64,000 nucleotides of DNA from Bremerella volcania (GCF_007748115.1 NZ_CP036289.1:4402001-4466000); one strand, 5' to 3'; counted from the first letter of the stretch, positions 8,268 to 17,753 are shown. Notes: a model not told the origin generated them from the letters alone. A program made the numbers and translations.

Positions 8268-10226
8268 CTACTTGGGAAACTCGACTTCCAATTCCAATTC
8301 GAGCATCGCACGCATGATCCGCACGGAAATCTTCTGGTCGAGTTGAGTAGCCCGAACAGCCGTTCTCAACTGATCGATCGACGTGATTTTCGTCTCCCCC
8401 CAACCGGTAAGAATATCACCGCCACGGAGACCAGCCTTTTCGGCGGCGCTTCCCGGGGTCACTTTGATGATCGGAATACCATTGGGCTGTGGGTCGCCGA
8501 CTTGAACCCCCAGGGCCCGTTTCCCACCCTCTTGGTTCTCTTCTTTCGATGGCGGACCGCCCGAACCGATGCCGCCGAAGTAAAGATCGAGAAGCGAACC
8601 CTCGGCATTCTTGATCGGAACGATCTTGTCCTTGACCAGGTGCTGTAGGATGTCGATGTTCATGCCGACGACCTTTCGAATGCCAGGCACGTTGATGTGT
8701 TCGACGTCGTCGCTGGGTCGATGATACTGCGAGTGGAAGCCGGTAAAGTCATGCATCACTGGAATCCCGCGACCATAGAACGAAGCGTGATCGCTGGGGC
8801 CATATCCGCCTGGGATTTTGTTGAGGGTGACGTCATGCTTGGCGGCCGCTTCGTCCATCCACGCTTCAAACTCTTCGGCCGTGTTGTGCCCGTAGACGGT
8901 CAGGCGATCTTTTCGCAGCCGGCCGACCATGTCGTAGTTGAGCATCGCCACGGTGTTCTCCGTCGCAAACAGCGGATGGCGGACGTAATACTCGCTACCA
9001 ATGAGTCCTTGCTCTTCCGCCCCAAAAGCGATGAATAGTATCGTCCGGCGGTCGGCTCCATCCCAGACAGCACACTGCCGGGCCGTTTCCAGCAAGGCAA
9101 CCGTCCCCGAGGCGTTGTCATCGGCACCGTTATGTATTTCACGCGTCCAGGGTGCCAGCGAGCCGGAACCACCGTATCCGAGATGGTCGTAATGAGCCCC
9201 CACGACAACAATTTCCGACGCTAATCTCCCTTTGCCTGGCAGCACACCAAGTACGTTTTGCTGGGTCCGCTCTGACGTTTCGATCTCGACCTCGCCAGTC
9301 ACCCGAGCGCCCGTCAGGTCGAAGGAGTTAGGCAGCAAGCTCTCATCGACGCTGGCTTCCCACTCCGACAGCGAAGGCTTTCCCGCTTCTTTCAGCAGGG
9401 CATCGACCGCCGAACGCTTCATGTGCAAGACTGGGATTTTCGGCTGGAAGTCCTTGGGCATGCGAATCTGAAAAGAAAGCAACTTATCCCCTTGGCTCTT
9501 CTCCTTTTTGATTGCCGCCTCATCGGTCACCAGGATGACCGCGCCCGCGCCGTGCTCGATTGCATTAATTACCTTGGTCGAGAGATAGGCAAACTTGGAA
9601 TTGCCGGAACCGGCGAACTTCTGCGTGCGGCCTGCCTGGTCCGGTTCGTGACGAAGCACGATCACCGCTTTACCGGTTCCATCGAACTGGGCATAGTCGT
9701 CGTAGGCATCCCGTGGCGAACTAATTCCATAACCAGCGAAGGCCAACGGCAGGTCGAACGCACCACTGACGCTCGGAGAAAGTGGCCGATAATCGTCACC
9801 GGTAATCTTTCGTGACTTACCATCGGCCGATTGAAAGGCGAGATGGTTGTTCTCACCCAAGTCGACTCGCTCACGAGTCGCAAAGACCTGGAACGGCTTT
9901 CCTTCAATCAGCTTGGTGTTGAGCCCCGCATCGGCGAATTGCTCGGCGATGTACTCCGCGGATGCTTGCAGCCCTTTGGAATAAGGACCTCGTCCTTCCT
10001 GTTCATCCGAAGCCAGGAAATTGAGATCCGCCAAGATACGCGAATCGACCTGGGCATCAGTGAAGGAATACCTGGAAACCTGATGAGCAACAACCGGAGC
10101 ATTCAACGAATCGGCCGATTGCTCTCGTTCGGGACTGGCGGCGACCGTCTCTTGCTGTTGACAGCCTACGCATAGGCCAAGGATACCCAAGAGAAATGTG
10201 AGCAAGATTGCGGGCGTGTACTTCAT
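8268..10226 (-). CDS. M28-family aminopeptidase lipoprotein with PA and PDZ domains
   Basis: 652 residues. The N-terminus MKYTPAILLTFLLGILGLCV ends in the lipobox VGC, so it is probably a lipoprotein. A protease-associated (PA) segment is around GYGISSPRDAYDDYAQFDG. The di-zinc M28 core follows: VVVGAHYDHLGYGG (His, Asp), HNGADDNASGTVALLE (bridging Asp), FGAEEQGLIGS (catalytic Glu and Glu ligand), NYDMVGR (Asp) and FHSQYHRPSDDVEHI (His). The C-terminal ~100 residues form a PDZ domain (VTPGSAAEKAGLRGGDIL). Such exported enzymes remove N-terminal amino acids from peptides. The start is the ATG at 10226, preferred over an ATG six codons upstream because it opens directly into the signal sequence. 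Confidence 0.92.
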   Translation of the reverse strand: MKYTPAILLTFLLGILGLCVGCQQQETVAASPEREQSADSLNAPVVAHQVSRYSFTDAQVDSRILADLNFLASDEQEGRGPYSKGLQASAEYIAEQFADAGLNTKLIEGKPFQVFATRERVDLGENNHLAFQSADGKSRKITGDDYRPLSPSVSGAFDLPLAFAGYGISSPRDAYDDYAQFDGTGKAVIVLRHEPDQAGRTQKFAGSGNSKFAYLSTKVINAIEHGAGAVILVTDEAAIKKEKSQGDKLLSFQIRMPKDFQPKIPVLHMKRSAVDALLKEAGKPSLSEWEASVDESLLPNSFDLTGARVTGEVEIETSERTQQNVLGVLPGKGRLASEIVVVGAHYDHLGYGGSGSLAPWTREIHNGADDNASGTVALLETARQCAVWDGADRRTILFIAFGAEEQGLIGSEYYVRHPLFATENTVAMLNYDMVGRLRKDRLTVYGHNTAEEFEAWMDEAAAKHDVTLNKIPGGYGPSDHASFYGRGIPVMHDFTGFHSQYHRPSDDVEHINVPGIRKVVGMNIDILQHLVKDKIVPIKNAEGSLLDLYFGGIGSGGPPSKEENQEGGKRALGVQVGDPQPNGIPIIKVTPGSAAEKAGLRGGDILTGWGETKITSIDQLRTAVRATQLDQKISVRIMRAMLELELEVEFPK

Positions 10227-10272
10227 GAATTCCCATGCTATCAAACGGTCGTCTCAATAACCCTGGCTCAAT

Positions 10273-11703
10273 TCATGGGGGAGGAGGATCACATTGAAAT
10301 AGGTCAACCCGAATCAACTTCGGATCACTCGTTTCGCAATCGTAATAAGCCGTGGCCTTCGCGCTAACACCCCAGGGACCGAGATTAAAACCGCAAATCG
10401 ACTGAACGACGCTTGGAACGCCAATCGTCGCTTGAGCCCGGACGGCGTAAAAATGTGGCTGACCGGAACTTCCAATCGTAACGTAAGACTGGCCATTGCT
10501 CCCGGCGGACGCGTTATCCGGGCATGGCAAGTCGACCGTGTTTGTGGGATGCACAATCACATGGTCGTTGTTGATTGCGTCGGTAAAGATATACGCATTA
10601 CCGCCACAATTATTCCCTTTGTCCATGGTGTCTACCAGCGTACCCATTTCAACGGAATCGGGTGCGCCGGCGTACGAAAAGTAAACCGTCACTTCGGCGA
10701 CGTCACCAACTTCGTCACCATTGACTTGGCTGTTCGAATTTACATTCGTCGTGTCGACAACTTCGGCACCAAAACGGAAGCGATCCCCTGGAACCAATCC
10801 AATAGCCGGATTTATGGCATCTAGAGGAAATGTAGGATCAGAAAAGTTGATCTGTAATATTTCTGGGCTTCCAGGCGGGCTTGTAAAATAGATGTCCGCC
10901 GTCGTGATCGCTTGAAGGTAATTGTCGTTCTGACTTAGGCCGCTGGACATCCCTGTACCGACGATTATGTCATTGTTCACGGTATCCGCGATTCCCAGGG
11001 AACCAGTAAACTCATAGTTGCGCGAGCCATCTGGATCGACGTTGATATCAATTCGGTAGATTCGAAGATTTGCCTGAGCGAGTGCATCTCCTATCGCTTT
11101 GAACGAGATCCCCCATTCGTGATTATTGGCCGTCTTTAAGCCACCGCTTCCATTGGCATCGACCAAAACACTTCCCGGCGAGGCGCAGCTAGGAATCACA
11201 TCGGCGTTGAAAACGACGCTTTCCGCGGGATTAGCGAGATTCTCTGTCTGGATGATCGCTCCGAAGACCATCACGCCGGGCTGAAGATAGCTGCCGTAGT
11301 TCGATATATCCGTGCAGACCAGGTTTTGATTGGGATTTGCCGCCATTCCGCTATCGTCGTAGTTAAGCAGATTCGGGCCATTGGTAAACGCTGTATTCAG
11401 CGTCATATCGGTCAGATCGACATCCTGCCCTCTGACTGGATTGGCGATCGAGAATGCATTTCCCACTTCACGAGCAGCAAGCGTATCTCCACCACCCGAT
11501 TCCGCCCATTGCTTGACAGCCGCTAATGCATTTGCTTCGAGACTCTGCTCCAGTTCGATCCGAGCAAGCCAGATGTTGCCAATCTCGACGGCAAACACCA
11601 AGAACAAAACCAACGCAGGAAAGGCAATGATAATCCACAGCAGCGAGACACCACGCCGGGCCCGTTTGCTCAGGAAGTCGAATCGTCGATGGAGTTGCGT
11701 CAT
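10273..11703 (-). CDS. TadG-like pilus assembly protein
   Basis: 476 residues. A short basic N-terminus (SKRARRGVSLLWIIIAFPAL) leads into one hydrophobic segment, then a long extracytoplasmic part beginning EIGNIWLARIELEQSLEANA. This is the TadE/TadG pattern of minor, pseudopilin-like subunits of tight-adherence pili. The remaining ~400 residues are beta-rich and unlike known domains to me. They contain several Cys residues near the C-terminus (SICGFNLGPWGVSAKATAYY) that could form disulfides. It is the last gene of a three-gene minus-strand unit (13743 to 10273) with gaps of 15 and 12 bases. That unit diverges from the Flp pilin genes, consistent with a role in the same pilus. Confidence 0.75.
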   Translation of the reverse strand: MTQLHRRFDFLSKRARRGVSLLWIIIAFPALVLFLVFAVEIGNIWLARIELEQSLEANALAAVKQWAESGGGDTLAAREVGNAFSIANPVRGQDVDLTDMTLNTAFTNGPNLLNYDDSGMAANPNQNLVCTDISNYGSYLQPGVMVFGAIIQTENLANPAESVVFNADVIPSCASPGSVLVDANGSGGLKTANNHEWGISFKAIGDALAQANLRIYRIDINVDPDGSRNYEFTGSLGIADTVNNDIIVGTGMSSGLSQNDNYLQAITTADIYFTSPPGSPEILQINFSDPTFPLDAINPAIGLVPGDRFRFGAEVVDTTNVNSNSQVNGDEVGDVAEVTVYFSYAGAPDSVEMGTLVDTMDKGNNCGGNAYIFTDAINNDHVIVHPTNTVDLPCPDNASAGSNGQSYVTIGSSGQPHFYAVRAQATIGVPSVVQSICGFNLGPWGVSAKATAYYDCETSDPKLIRVDLFQCDPPPP

Positions 11704-11715
11704 GGAGAGGGTGCT

Positions 11716-13167
11716 CTAGAAGTTCATCTTGGTTCGATTCGGACCACTGCCTGACAATCCGTGAAGCACCTGGGGATGCTGAGCAGCCACGTTATTCTTT
11801 TCCCGTGGATCGTCTGGCAGAAAAAAGAGTTGATCGGAAGACCCGAAGACTGCTTTCCACGGACCTTGTCGGATTGCAAACTGATCTTCATCACTGGGGT
11901 TGGTCCAACGAAAACGGCGACTCGATATCGGCTTGCCATCCATCCAAGATTCAAGCGATATCCCGTTATGACCGGGAACTCGACTACTTGTGATCACTCC
12001 GGCCAACGTCGGAAGCACATCCAACAGGCCACATGGCTCATCGATCCGGGCGACATTCTTATTGTGGGAACGGTAAATCATCAGCGGAACTTGCAGATTG
12101 CTCTCGCTCAAGATCCCGTCGTTCTGCGGCTGGCCCGCAGTGGGCAAGCCAGCGACGACCATGACCATCGAACGTCCACTACGCACGATATGCATGGCGT
12201 GAAACATCCGGCCGATCGCTTGATCGATCTCGGCGATCTGAGCTGCACGCACCTCGGGATCATCTGTCGTAACGGCAAAATGATACTCGATGTAAGTCGG
12301 TCGATTCGACGGTCGATTCAGCAGTAGTTCACGCGACTGTCCCACGAGGAGCGCCGTCGTGGAAATGTCGTCGTCCGAGTTTTCATTCTGATTGGCCACG
12401 ATTTTCGCTTCGGCACCATTGAAAATCAATTTGGTGGGAAGCCCTGTCTCCTCGTCCCCTTCCGCCGAAACATCCTCATCGTAATAGTGACGCTCGAACT
12501 CCGAGATCCAATTCGTGCCATCAACAAGTAGTGCCCGATAGCCAGAATTCCACATCATTTCGGCAATGCGATTGTTTCGGGCTTTCCCTTTGCTATAGCC
12601 CGATCCAGTCATCAGCATGAATCTGGCGATGTCGACCGATGGGCCTGCATAGCATGACTCGAAAACCGTGCCCTTTTCAGCCAAGGCTTCCAGCAGGGGA
12701 GTCTTGCCAGGCTGGCCATAAAAACCAAGCTCATCCTTGGCTACCCCCTCCAAAACCACCATCATCACGAGCGGAGAGTTCTGACCGGGCACACGAACCT
12801 GACGGTTGGCGTTTCGCAGCGCACTGCGAATTTCCGACTTGATTCCGGTTAAGCGTCGATCGGCTTGTTCGACCTGGTCTCGTAGGCCGCTTTCCGAATC
12901 TTTAAACACTTCACCATGCGAGGCCAGCATGCCATCGATGGCCCTGGTGAGCGGATTCTGCATGTCCGATACGTGAGGATTATCGTCGTCCGTAATCGTT
13001 TGGCTGTCCGAGGCGAGTCCTGCGGGCGTTTGCGGGCCTGGATCCCCGTTTGCCGCAGGCTTGCTCGCAGCATTGCCACTGCCGGCGCGCCATGCATCTG
13101 GCCAGAAAATCGCCGCGGCGATGACCAGCAACGCAAGTAGAACGATCGATCTACCTATCCAGTGCAT
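11716..13167 (-). CDS. Membrane-anchored pseudo-sulfatase (sulfatase fold, active site lost)
   Basis: 483 residues: one N-terminal membrane segment (RSIVLLALLVIAAAIF), a linker rich in Pro/Ser/Asp, a short predicted coiled coil (DQVEQADRRLTGIKSEIRSA), then a full sulfatase/alkaline-phosphatase-like fold. Family landmarks align: TPLLEALAEKGTVFESCYAG, FMLMTGSGYSKG, LLDVLPTLAGVI, and the C-terminal QGPWKAVFGSSDQLFFLPDD. Catalytic positions are gone. The CxPSR formylglycine motif is replaced by GPSVDIAR. The N-terminal metal pair usually found as DD reads VLEGVAKDE, and the usual SDHG reads VAGLPTAG. So it is probably not a hydrolase. It is sandwiched between a TadE-like and a TadG-like gene with gaps of 12-15 bases, suggesting a structural or scaffold job in the pilus. 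Start: ATG at 13167. Confidence 0.8.
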   Translation of the reverse strand: MHWIGRSIVLLALLVIAAAIFWPDAWRAGSGNAASKPAANGDPGPQTPAGLASDSQTITDDDNPHVSDMQNPLTRAIDGMLASHGEVFKDSESGLRDQVEQADRRLTGIKSEIRSALRNANRQVRVPGQNSPLVMMVVLEGVAKDELGFYGQPGKTPLLEALAEKGTVFESCYAGPSVDIARFMLMTGSGYSKGKARNNRIAEMMWNSGYRALLVDGTNWISEFERHYYDEDVSAEGDEETGLPTKLIFNGAEAKIVANQNENSDDDISTTALLVGQSRELLLNRPSNRPTYIEYHFAVTTDDPEVRAAQIAEIDQAIGRMFHAMHIVRSGRSMVMVVAGLPTAGQPQNDGILSESNLQVPLMIYRSHNKNVARIDEPCGLLDVLPTLAGVITSSRVPGHNGISLESWMDGKPISSRRFRWTNPSDEDQFAIRQGPWKAVFGSSDQLFFLPDDPREKNNVAAQHPQVLHGLSGSGPNRTKMNF

Positions 13168-13182
13168 GGACAATCTTACGCT

Positions 13183-13743
13183 TTAAGGAACGGGGCTGAG
13201 GGGAGACAACTCGTGACGAAAAAGGCTCGTCATGATCGCGTCGCGTCCAGAAAAATCAACGCCAAAACAAGCCATCGCGTTGGGTGCCAGGCGTGTTGCC
13301 GGAATGCAAATCGTCACTTGGACGTAGTAATAGTCGGGATAAGGGTAATTCACGAAACCATCAACTGGAGGAGGATCGCATCCATTGCTGAAGTAGATCT
13401 CGTCCTCGAGAACGTCATCGTTATCATAGTCGTAGACGACGTAATTCAACTGAACTTCCCCGACCGTCTTTATCGTTTCGCCGGGAGAAAGAAGGCCACC
13501 CTGGATCAAGACTTCATCGATCGCAGCGACGATCGTGGAGTCCGGCTCAGTTTCCGTGCCATCGATTGTTAGCTCGGCTGCTACCAAAGCACCCGCGCGA
13601 CTTGCCATCTTGAGCGTTTGCTGATTGCTCTGCAGCAAGCCAAATTGAACGACCGCAAGCAGTAAGATCAGAACAATCGGAAGCCCGATGATGATCTCCA
13701 GCAAGCTGGCCGCGCGGCGTTTCGATTTGCGAAACAGCACCAT
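13183..13743 (-). CDS. TadE-like pilus pseudopilin
   Basis: 186 residues from the ATG at 13743. A basic lead KSKRRAASLLEIIIGLPIVL resembles the TadE pattern (basic stretch, glutamate in the first part of the hydrophobic helix). The helix is followed by QSNQQTLKMASRAGALVAAE, typical of TadE. The C-terminal ~120 residues are extracytoplasmic with two Cys (NGCDPPPVDG and VTICIPATR). First gene of the minus-strand unit that also holds the pseudo-sulfatase and a TadG-like gene, transcribed away from the Flp pilin genes. TadE proteins are minor pilins processed by the prepilin peptidase; here processing is only inferred. Confidence 0.75.
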   Translation of the reverse strand: MVLFRKSKRRAASLLEIIIGLPIVLILLLAVVQFGLLQSNQQTLKMASRAGALVAAELTIDGTETEPDSTIVAAIDEVLIQGGLLSPGETIKTVGEVQLNYVVYDYDNDDVLEDEIYFSNGCDPPPVDGFVNYPYPDYYYVQVTICIPATRLAPNAMACFGVDFSGRDAIMTSLFRHELSPLSPVP

Positions 13744-14089
13744 GGATGTACGAACTCCCCCCAATGTCGTGACGATAGCTCTACCTATAATCACCGCCCT
13801 TCGGTTTGCCAAACAGAATGCGGCTCATCGGCAATTGGCAGAACACATCCCCCAAACACCCTACTCGACTAATTTGATCGTATCGATGTATTTTTTTCAA
13901 AATACCAGGGTTAGCCAGTTGAAACAAGGTTTTGTGCTTTTAAACTGAACTCTGTTCCGCTTGAATTGACTATATGAACTAGTCTGCCCAAGTGGAAAAC
14001 TTCCTAGGAATTTACTGGCTTTTCCTAAAGCCAATAATCATTTTATGACCTAGGGCAGGCAGCACATCTTCATGGTAAGAGGATCAACC
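13744..14089. promoter_or_regulatory. Divergent intergenic region of the Tad locus
   Basis: About 346 bases separating the minus-strand TadE unit from the first plus-strand pilin gene. It must carry the promoters of both units. It is AT-richer than the surroundings in its central part (around 13880-14045) with several T- and A-runs. I see no convincing -35/-10 pair, sigma-54 box or repeat. A purine-rich stretch at 14075-14083 (AAGAGGA) is a good ribosome binding site for the pilin start at 14090. Confidence 0.45.
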
Positions 14090-14275
14090 ATGACCTGGTT
14101 TAACAAGCAAATTCGACAGCTGGCGGGTGATTGTCGAGGCAGCGTATTTGTGGAATACCTGCTTTTGCTCACCATCGTCGGGATTGGCGTGATCGCTGGT
14201 CTGGCAACCGTTCGCGGATCTCTTCTGAACGAATTGCTGGAATTAGCAGAAGCCATTACTAGTCTCACTCCGTAG
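14090..14275 (+). CDS. Flp-type pilin, short form
   Basis: A 61-residue type IVb (Flp/Fap) pilin: a short basic leader with a glycine before the hydrophobic helix (CRGSVFVEYLLLLTIVGIGV), the Glu at position +5 to +6, and a C-terminal amphipathic part (VRGSLLNELLELAEAITSLT). This is the usual length for Flp pilins, unlike the three longer paralogues downstream at 17754, 18203 and 18740. Cleavage is expected after the Gly of CRG, giving SVFVEY as mature start; this is an inference from the family. The ATG at 14090 was chosen for its AAGAGGA site; an ATG at 14072 has none. Confidence 0.85.
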   Translation: MTWFNKQIRQLAGDCRGSVFVEYLLLLTIVGIGVIAGLATVRGSLLNELLELAEAITSLTP

Positions 14276-14336
14276 TTGAACTCTCGTCGAGAGTTCTGGC
14301 GGAAAGTACCCACAGGCGTTTCGGGGGAGCGTGCTG

Positions 14337-14855
14337 GTGCAATCTATTACATATTCCGGATACCGAAGAACGAGACGCGGCATTCAGGTGCTCGAGGTCT
14401 TGTTGCTTTTTCCGGTTTTGCTGATTGCGACTCTCTCCTTTTTCGTCCTTGGCCCAACCGTCACTATCCGGCAGAACGTGCAACACGCGGCCGAAGAAAC
14501 GGCTCGTGAAGTAGCCAAGAAGATCGGAACACAAACCACAACGATCATCGCAACGGATGTCGTTAACGAGGTCCTTTCCGTTCACGGATTAGACCTCTCG
14601 ATGAATGGTGTCCGCGCCGACGTTTGGGAATACGACGACGGTGGCGGCGGCTCGATCATCCACACGCCACTGGGCGACACTGCAAACGTCGCGGCTCCAA
14701 CGACACCTGTCGGTTTTAACGATCCCGAACAAGTAATCGTCCAGGTTACCGTGGAAGTTGGCAGCGCACCGATTCCCAACATTTTGAGCAACATGAATTT
14801 TGACATCACAGGCCGCTACCTCGTTCATCGCGCTACGGCCTTTCGAGACCCTTGA
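14337..14855 (+). CDS. TadE-like pilus protein
   Basis: 172 residues. The basic lead RRTRRGIQVLEVLLLFPVLL enters a single hydrophobic helix, followed by TIRQNVQHAAEETAREVAKK, a TadE-like post-helix segment. The rest is an extracytoplasmic domain without recognised motif. A GTG at 14337 is favoured as start because GGGGGAG lies about seven bases upstream; a GTG at 14331 is too close to that site. Its stop codon overlaps the TTG start of the next gene, so the two are likely coupled. Probably a minor pilin of the neighbouring Flp pilus. Confidence 0.75.
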   Translation: MQSITYSGYRRTRRGIQVLEVLLLFPVLLIATLSFFVLGPTVTIRQNVQHAAEETAREVAKKIGTQTTTIIATDVVNEVLSVHGLDLSMNGVRADVWEYDDGGGGSIIHTPLGDTANVAAPTTPVGFNDPEQVIVQVTVEVGSAPIPNILSNMNFDITGRYLVHRATAFRDP

Positions 14856-16507
14856 ATCGCATTGATGACCGATCGAGATTCGCACGGACTCGCGAATCCC
14901 TTTCCTGCACGGATGCCACTCAGCACACGTTAACGGCTGTTGGCACATTGTCGACCTACCAAGAAACAACCCTGAATACGGATCAATACGAGCTGGAATC
15001 TCTGCTCAGTGATCGATTCGTACTCACCTGGCGACACATGTCGGTCGTGGGGTTGGTGTGCTTACTGTTCGTGCTGCTCAGTTTCACTCCCCTCACTTCC
15101 CATACCACCTGGCTGTATGCAGCACGGGGTGAAGCCATTCTTTCCGAGGGGCAACTACCAACGACCGACGTCACGCAGTCCCTCTCGCAAGGAATGAGTT
15201 ACCGCGAGACCTCCTGGTTGGGCAGCATTTTCTGGGCTGTCATTGCCCGGCAATCGCTCGAAGCCGTTTCCTGGGCAACCACGCTGCTGGCCACCACTTC
15301 CCTCGTGCTGATAAGCGTTACGCTCTGGCAAGCAACGCGAAATTCGCTGCTTACGGGGCTGGGAGCGCTATGGTTTGCCCTGTTCGCCTGGAGTTGGCTG
15401 GGGCTCGGCAGTCCTCTGCTCCTAGTGCTCCCGCTTTGGATTGGCTTGATCGTATTGACGCTGCGAGGCAGCACCTCGCTGTCACGAAGTGTCGCGACCT
15501 TAGCCCTAGTTCTGCTTTGGGCGAATCTCGATGCATCGGTCTTTGTCGGCGTCGCGTTTCTGGCAATCGCCTGGCTGGGTAACTCCACGGCGACACTACT
15601 GGAAAACAACTTCCGCTGGAAGAAACTACTGCTAGATCGAAACTTCCAAATCGCAGCGGTAACGCTTGAACTCTCAATACTCGCGACCCTGCTGACCCCG
15701 CTGGGGATCGGTCTCTGGACCGACGTCTACGATTCTTGGTCGCTGCGGCACGTACCGCTGGACGTCATAAGCATGGCCGGTCTGTGCCTGCTGGTCGCGA
15801 GCGTTCTGCTCGGGGTCATCCTACGCAAGCATCAGGGGACACTCCCTGTGGCCGAGGTGCTCACGATTTCGATTCTTGGCATACTTTCGCTGTCGATGGC
15901 ATCCCACGTCGTATGGTTCGCGCCCTTGGCTGTTTTGGTGCTCATTCCTCGGGTTCAATCAGCCCTGGCTATCGCCGCCGATCCCGTCCTGGTCCCGACC
16001 GAAACCAGAGAACAACCAGAAGCCAAACCTCCCGTGCTCCGCTTCGCATATTCGCTCGGTGCGGTACTACTCTGCTGGATCGCGTTCGCCATTTCCCCTC
16101 TCAGTCAGGCGGTTTTAGGTGGACAACCAAGGACGATTGGCCAACTGTTCGACGACGCCACGCCGGTCGCGGCGACGCGTTATCTGCGTGAGAACCCGGT
16201 CGATGGCCTCGTCTTCGCGCCGGCGGCCTGGGGGGATCTGCTGCAAAGCCCTCAAGGGGGCCGGGCTGATGTCTTCGCCACAACGTCAATGACTCACCTG
16301 CCGCAGCAAGCGAAGTACGATTACAACAGGCTCAACCGCGGCGAATCCATCTGGCAGGGAATAGCTGATCGATACGCCATCGCGGCCATGGTGATCGATA
16401 AGCAGAGTCAGACTGCACTTTTGGAAACCGTCCACGCCGGCCACGAGAACTGGCAAGTCGCGTTCGAAGACGACCTCTCCCTCATTTTGCGAAGGAGTGG
16501 GAAGTAA
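14852..16507 (+). CDS. Polytopic membrane protein of the Tad locus (GT-C-like)
   Basis: 551 residues with roughly ten hydrophobic segments from residue 65 (MSVVGLVCLLFVLLSF) to about 415. A first periplasmic loop has acidic residues after the first helix (GEAILSEGQLPTTDVTQSLS), and there is a soluble C-terminal domain (RYLRENPVDGLVFAPAAWGD). The plan is that of GT-C glycosyltransferases/PMT-like proteins, and resembles the membrane protein at 4704-6323. A role in glycosylating pilin is possible but unproven. The TTG at 14852 overlaps the previous stop. Its own TAA overlaps the next ATG (TAATG), so it is translationally coupled on both sides. Confidence 0.65.
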   Translation: MNRIDDRSRFARTRESLSCTDATQHTLTAVGTLSTYQETTLNTDQYELESLLSDRFVLTWRHMSVVGLVCLLFVLLSFTPLTSHTTWLYAARGEAILSEGQLPTTDVTQSLSQGMSYRETSWLGSIFWAVIARQSLEAVSWATTLLATTSLVLISVTLWQATRNSLLTGLGALWFALFAWSWLGLGSPLLLVLPLWIGLIVLTLRGSTSLSRSVATLALVLLWANLDASVFVGVAFLAIAWLGNSTATLLENNFRWKKLLLDRNFQIAAVTLELSILATLLTPLGIGLWTDVYDSWSLRHVPLDVISMAGLCLLVASVLLGVILRKHQGTLPVAEVLTISILGILSLSMASHVVWFAPLAVLVLIPRVQSALAIAADPVLVPTETREQPEAKPPVLRFAYSLGAVLLCWIAFAISPLSQAVLGGQPRTIGQLFDDATPVAATRYLRENPVDGLVFAPAAWGDLLQSPQGGRADVFATTSMTHLPQQAKYDYNRLNRGESIWQGIADRYAIAAMVIDKQSQTALLETVHAGHENWQVAFEDDLSLILRRSGK

Positions 16508-17721
16508 TGCGGCATACACAACCTAAACGCGGTGGTTTCGCCCAAGCCGGCATGGCATTTGTCCTCTCGCAGATTCTGCTTGTGGGTGGAATCGCCATCG
16601 CGGCCGTCTATGCCTTGCCTCAAGGCCCAAGTGCCATTCCTTCTCTACGAAACGAACCCCGATCAGTCACGCTCAACTACAACTGGCCGCACGTCATCAC
16701 CGACGAGCAACTGACGGCCACGATGACCAAACTGCGTCCGCAACTGCGGCACGAACGTCCCAAGATCAACCATGTCGATCACGCGTTACGCTGCTGGGGA
16801 CAGCAGGCCACGTTCGATGATCCCAACTGCTTGAGTGGCGCCGAAATGGTTGCCATGCTGACCGATCAAAACGCCTACGCCGCCCACTGGGGTGACGATG
16901 CTTTGCCGCTGCTGTTGAGCGGTGAATTCGGCCCTGGCTTCCGCACGCAGGAAGGGGAGTCTTCCGCCAGCCACGTTGACCACACATTAGGCACGCTGGC
17001 CGAGATCGGCATTCCGCTGGATTACCCGATCGTCGTGAAAGACCAGGCCGAACCGCTGACGGTCAAGCAGTTGCTCACCGCGGCGATGCTCGACTTCCGC
17101 TTGAATCAGAAAGAATACGAATGGACGACGGTCGTCGCGGCCTCGTATGCCACCGGGCCCACGTCATGGATTTCGCAAGATGGCGAACATATTACGTTCG
17201 ACATGCTGACCGATCGTTTGATGCGGCAAGAATGGGTCGACGGCGTTTGCTATGGCAACCATCGCCTGTACGCGTTGGCCATGCTGCTGCAGTTTGACGA
17301 TCAGGCCCAGCTTTTCCGCGAGGCCGAGACTCGCCAGAAGGTACTAGCCCACCTGAGCGAAGCCACCGCACGCCTGGTCAAAAGCCAGTCAGCCGAAGGT
17401 TACTGGGATGAGAACTGGGAAGACGCCAGCCGTCCAGCCAAAGAGATGGAAGCCGGCGGCCCTACGATGCGTCGCATCCTAGCCACCGGCCACGCGCTCG
17501 AATGGTGGGCCATCGCTCCGCAAGAAGTCCTACCACCACGCGAGGTCGTCATACGTGGCGCCCAGTGGTTGGTCGTCGAAATCGAACAAATGGAAGCCGA
17601 ATCGGTCGTTAAGAATTACACGTTTCTCACGCACGTGGGCCGAGCCCTCTGCCTATGGAGAGGCAAGTTCCCGCATGAGTTAACTCCACTAAAAGATCCA
17701 CAAACCGGCGCGGACGGATAA
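16507..17721 (+). CDS. Membrane-anchored alpha/alpha-toroid protein (terpene-cyclase-like fold), unknown function
   Basis: 404 residues. One N-terminal hydrophobic segment (AFVLSQILLVGGIAIAAVYA), then an all-helical domain with periodic motifs reminiscent of squalene/prenyltransferase-type alpha-toroids: VDHALRCWGQ, CYGNHRLYALAMLLQ, SAEGYWDENW, TGHALEWWAIAP and THVGRALCLWRG. The DxDD or metal-binding residues of true cyclases are not evident, so a binding or scaffold role is more likely. It starts on the overlapping TAATG of the membrane protein upstream and precedes three pilin genes. A related fold without anchor is encoded at 53128-54288. Function unknown. Confidence 0.6.
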   Translation: MRHTQPKRGGFAQAGMAFVLSQILLVGGIAIAAVYALPQGPSAIPSLRNEPRSVTLNYNWPHVITDEQLTATMTKLRPQLRHERPKINHVDHALRCWGQQATFDDPNCLSGAEMVAMLTDQNAYAAHWGDDALPLLLSGEFGPGFRTQEGESSASHVDHTLGTLAEIGIPLDYPIVVKDQAEPLTVKQLLTAAMLDFRLNQKEYEWTTVVAASYATGPTSWISQDGEHITFDMLTDRLMRQEWVDGVCYGNHRLYALAMLLQFDDQAQLFREAETRQKVLAHLSEATARLVKSQSAEGYWDENWEDASRPAKEMEAGGPTMRRILATGHALEWWAIAPQEVLPPREVVIRGAQWLVVEIEQMEAESVVKNYTFLTHVGRALCLWRGKFPHELTPLKDPQTGADG

Positions 17722-17753
17722 CGCCGGAGTTCCCTTTGTATAGGTGTCCTACC

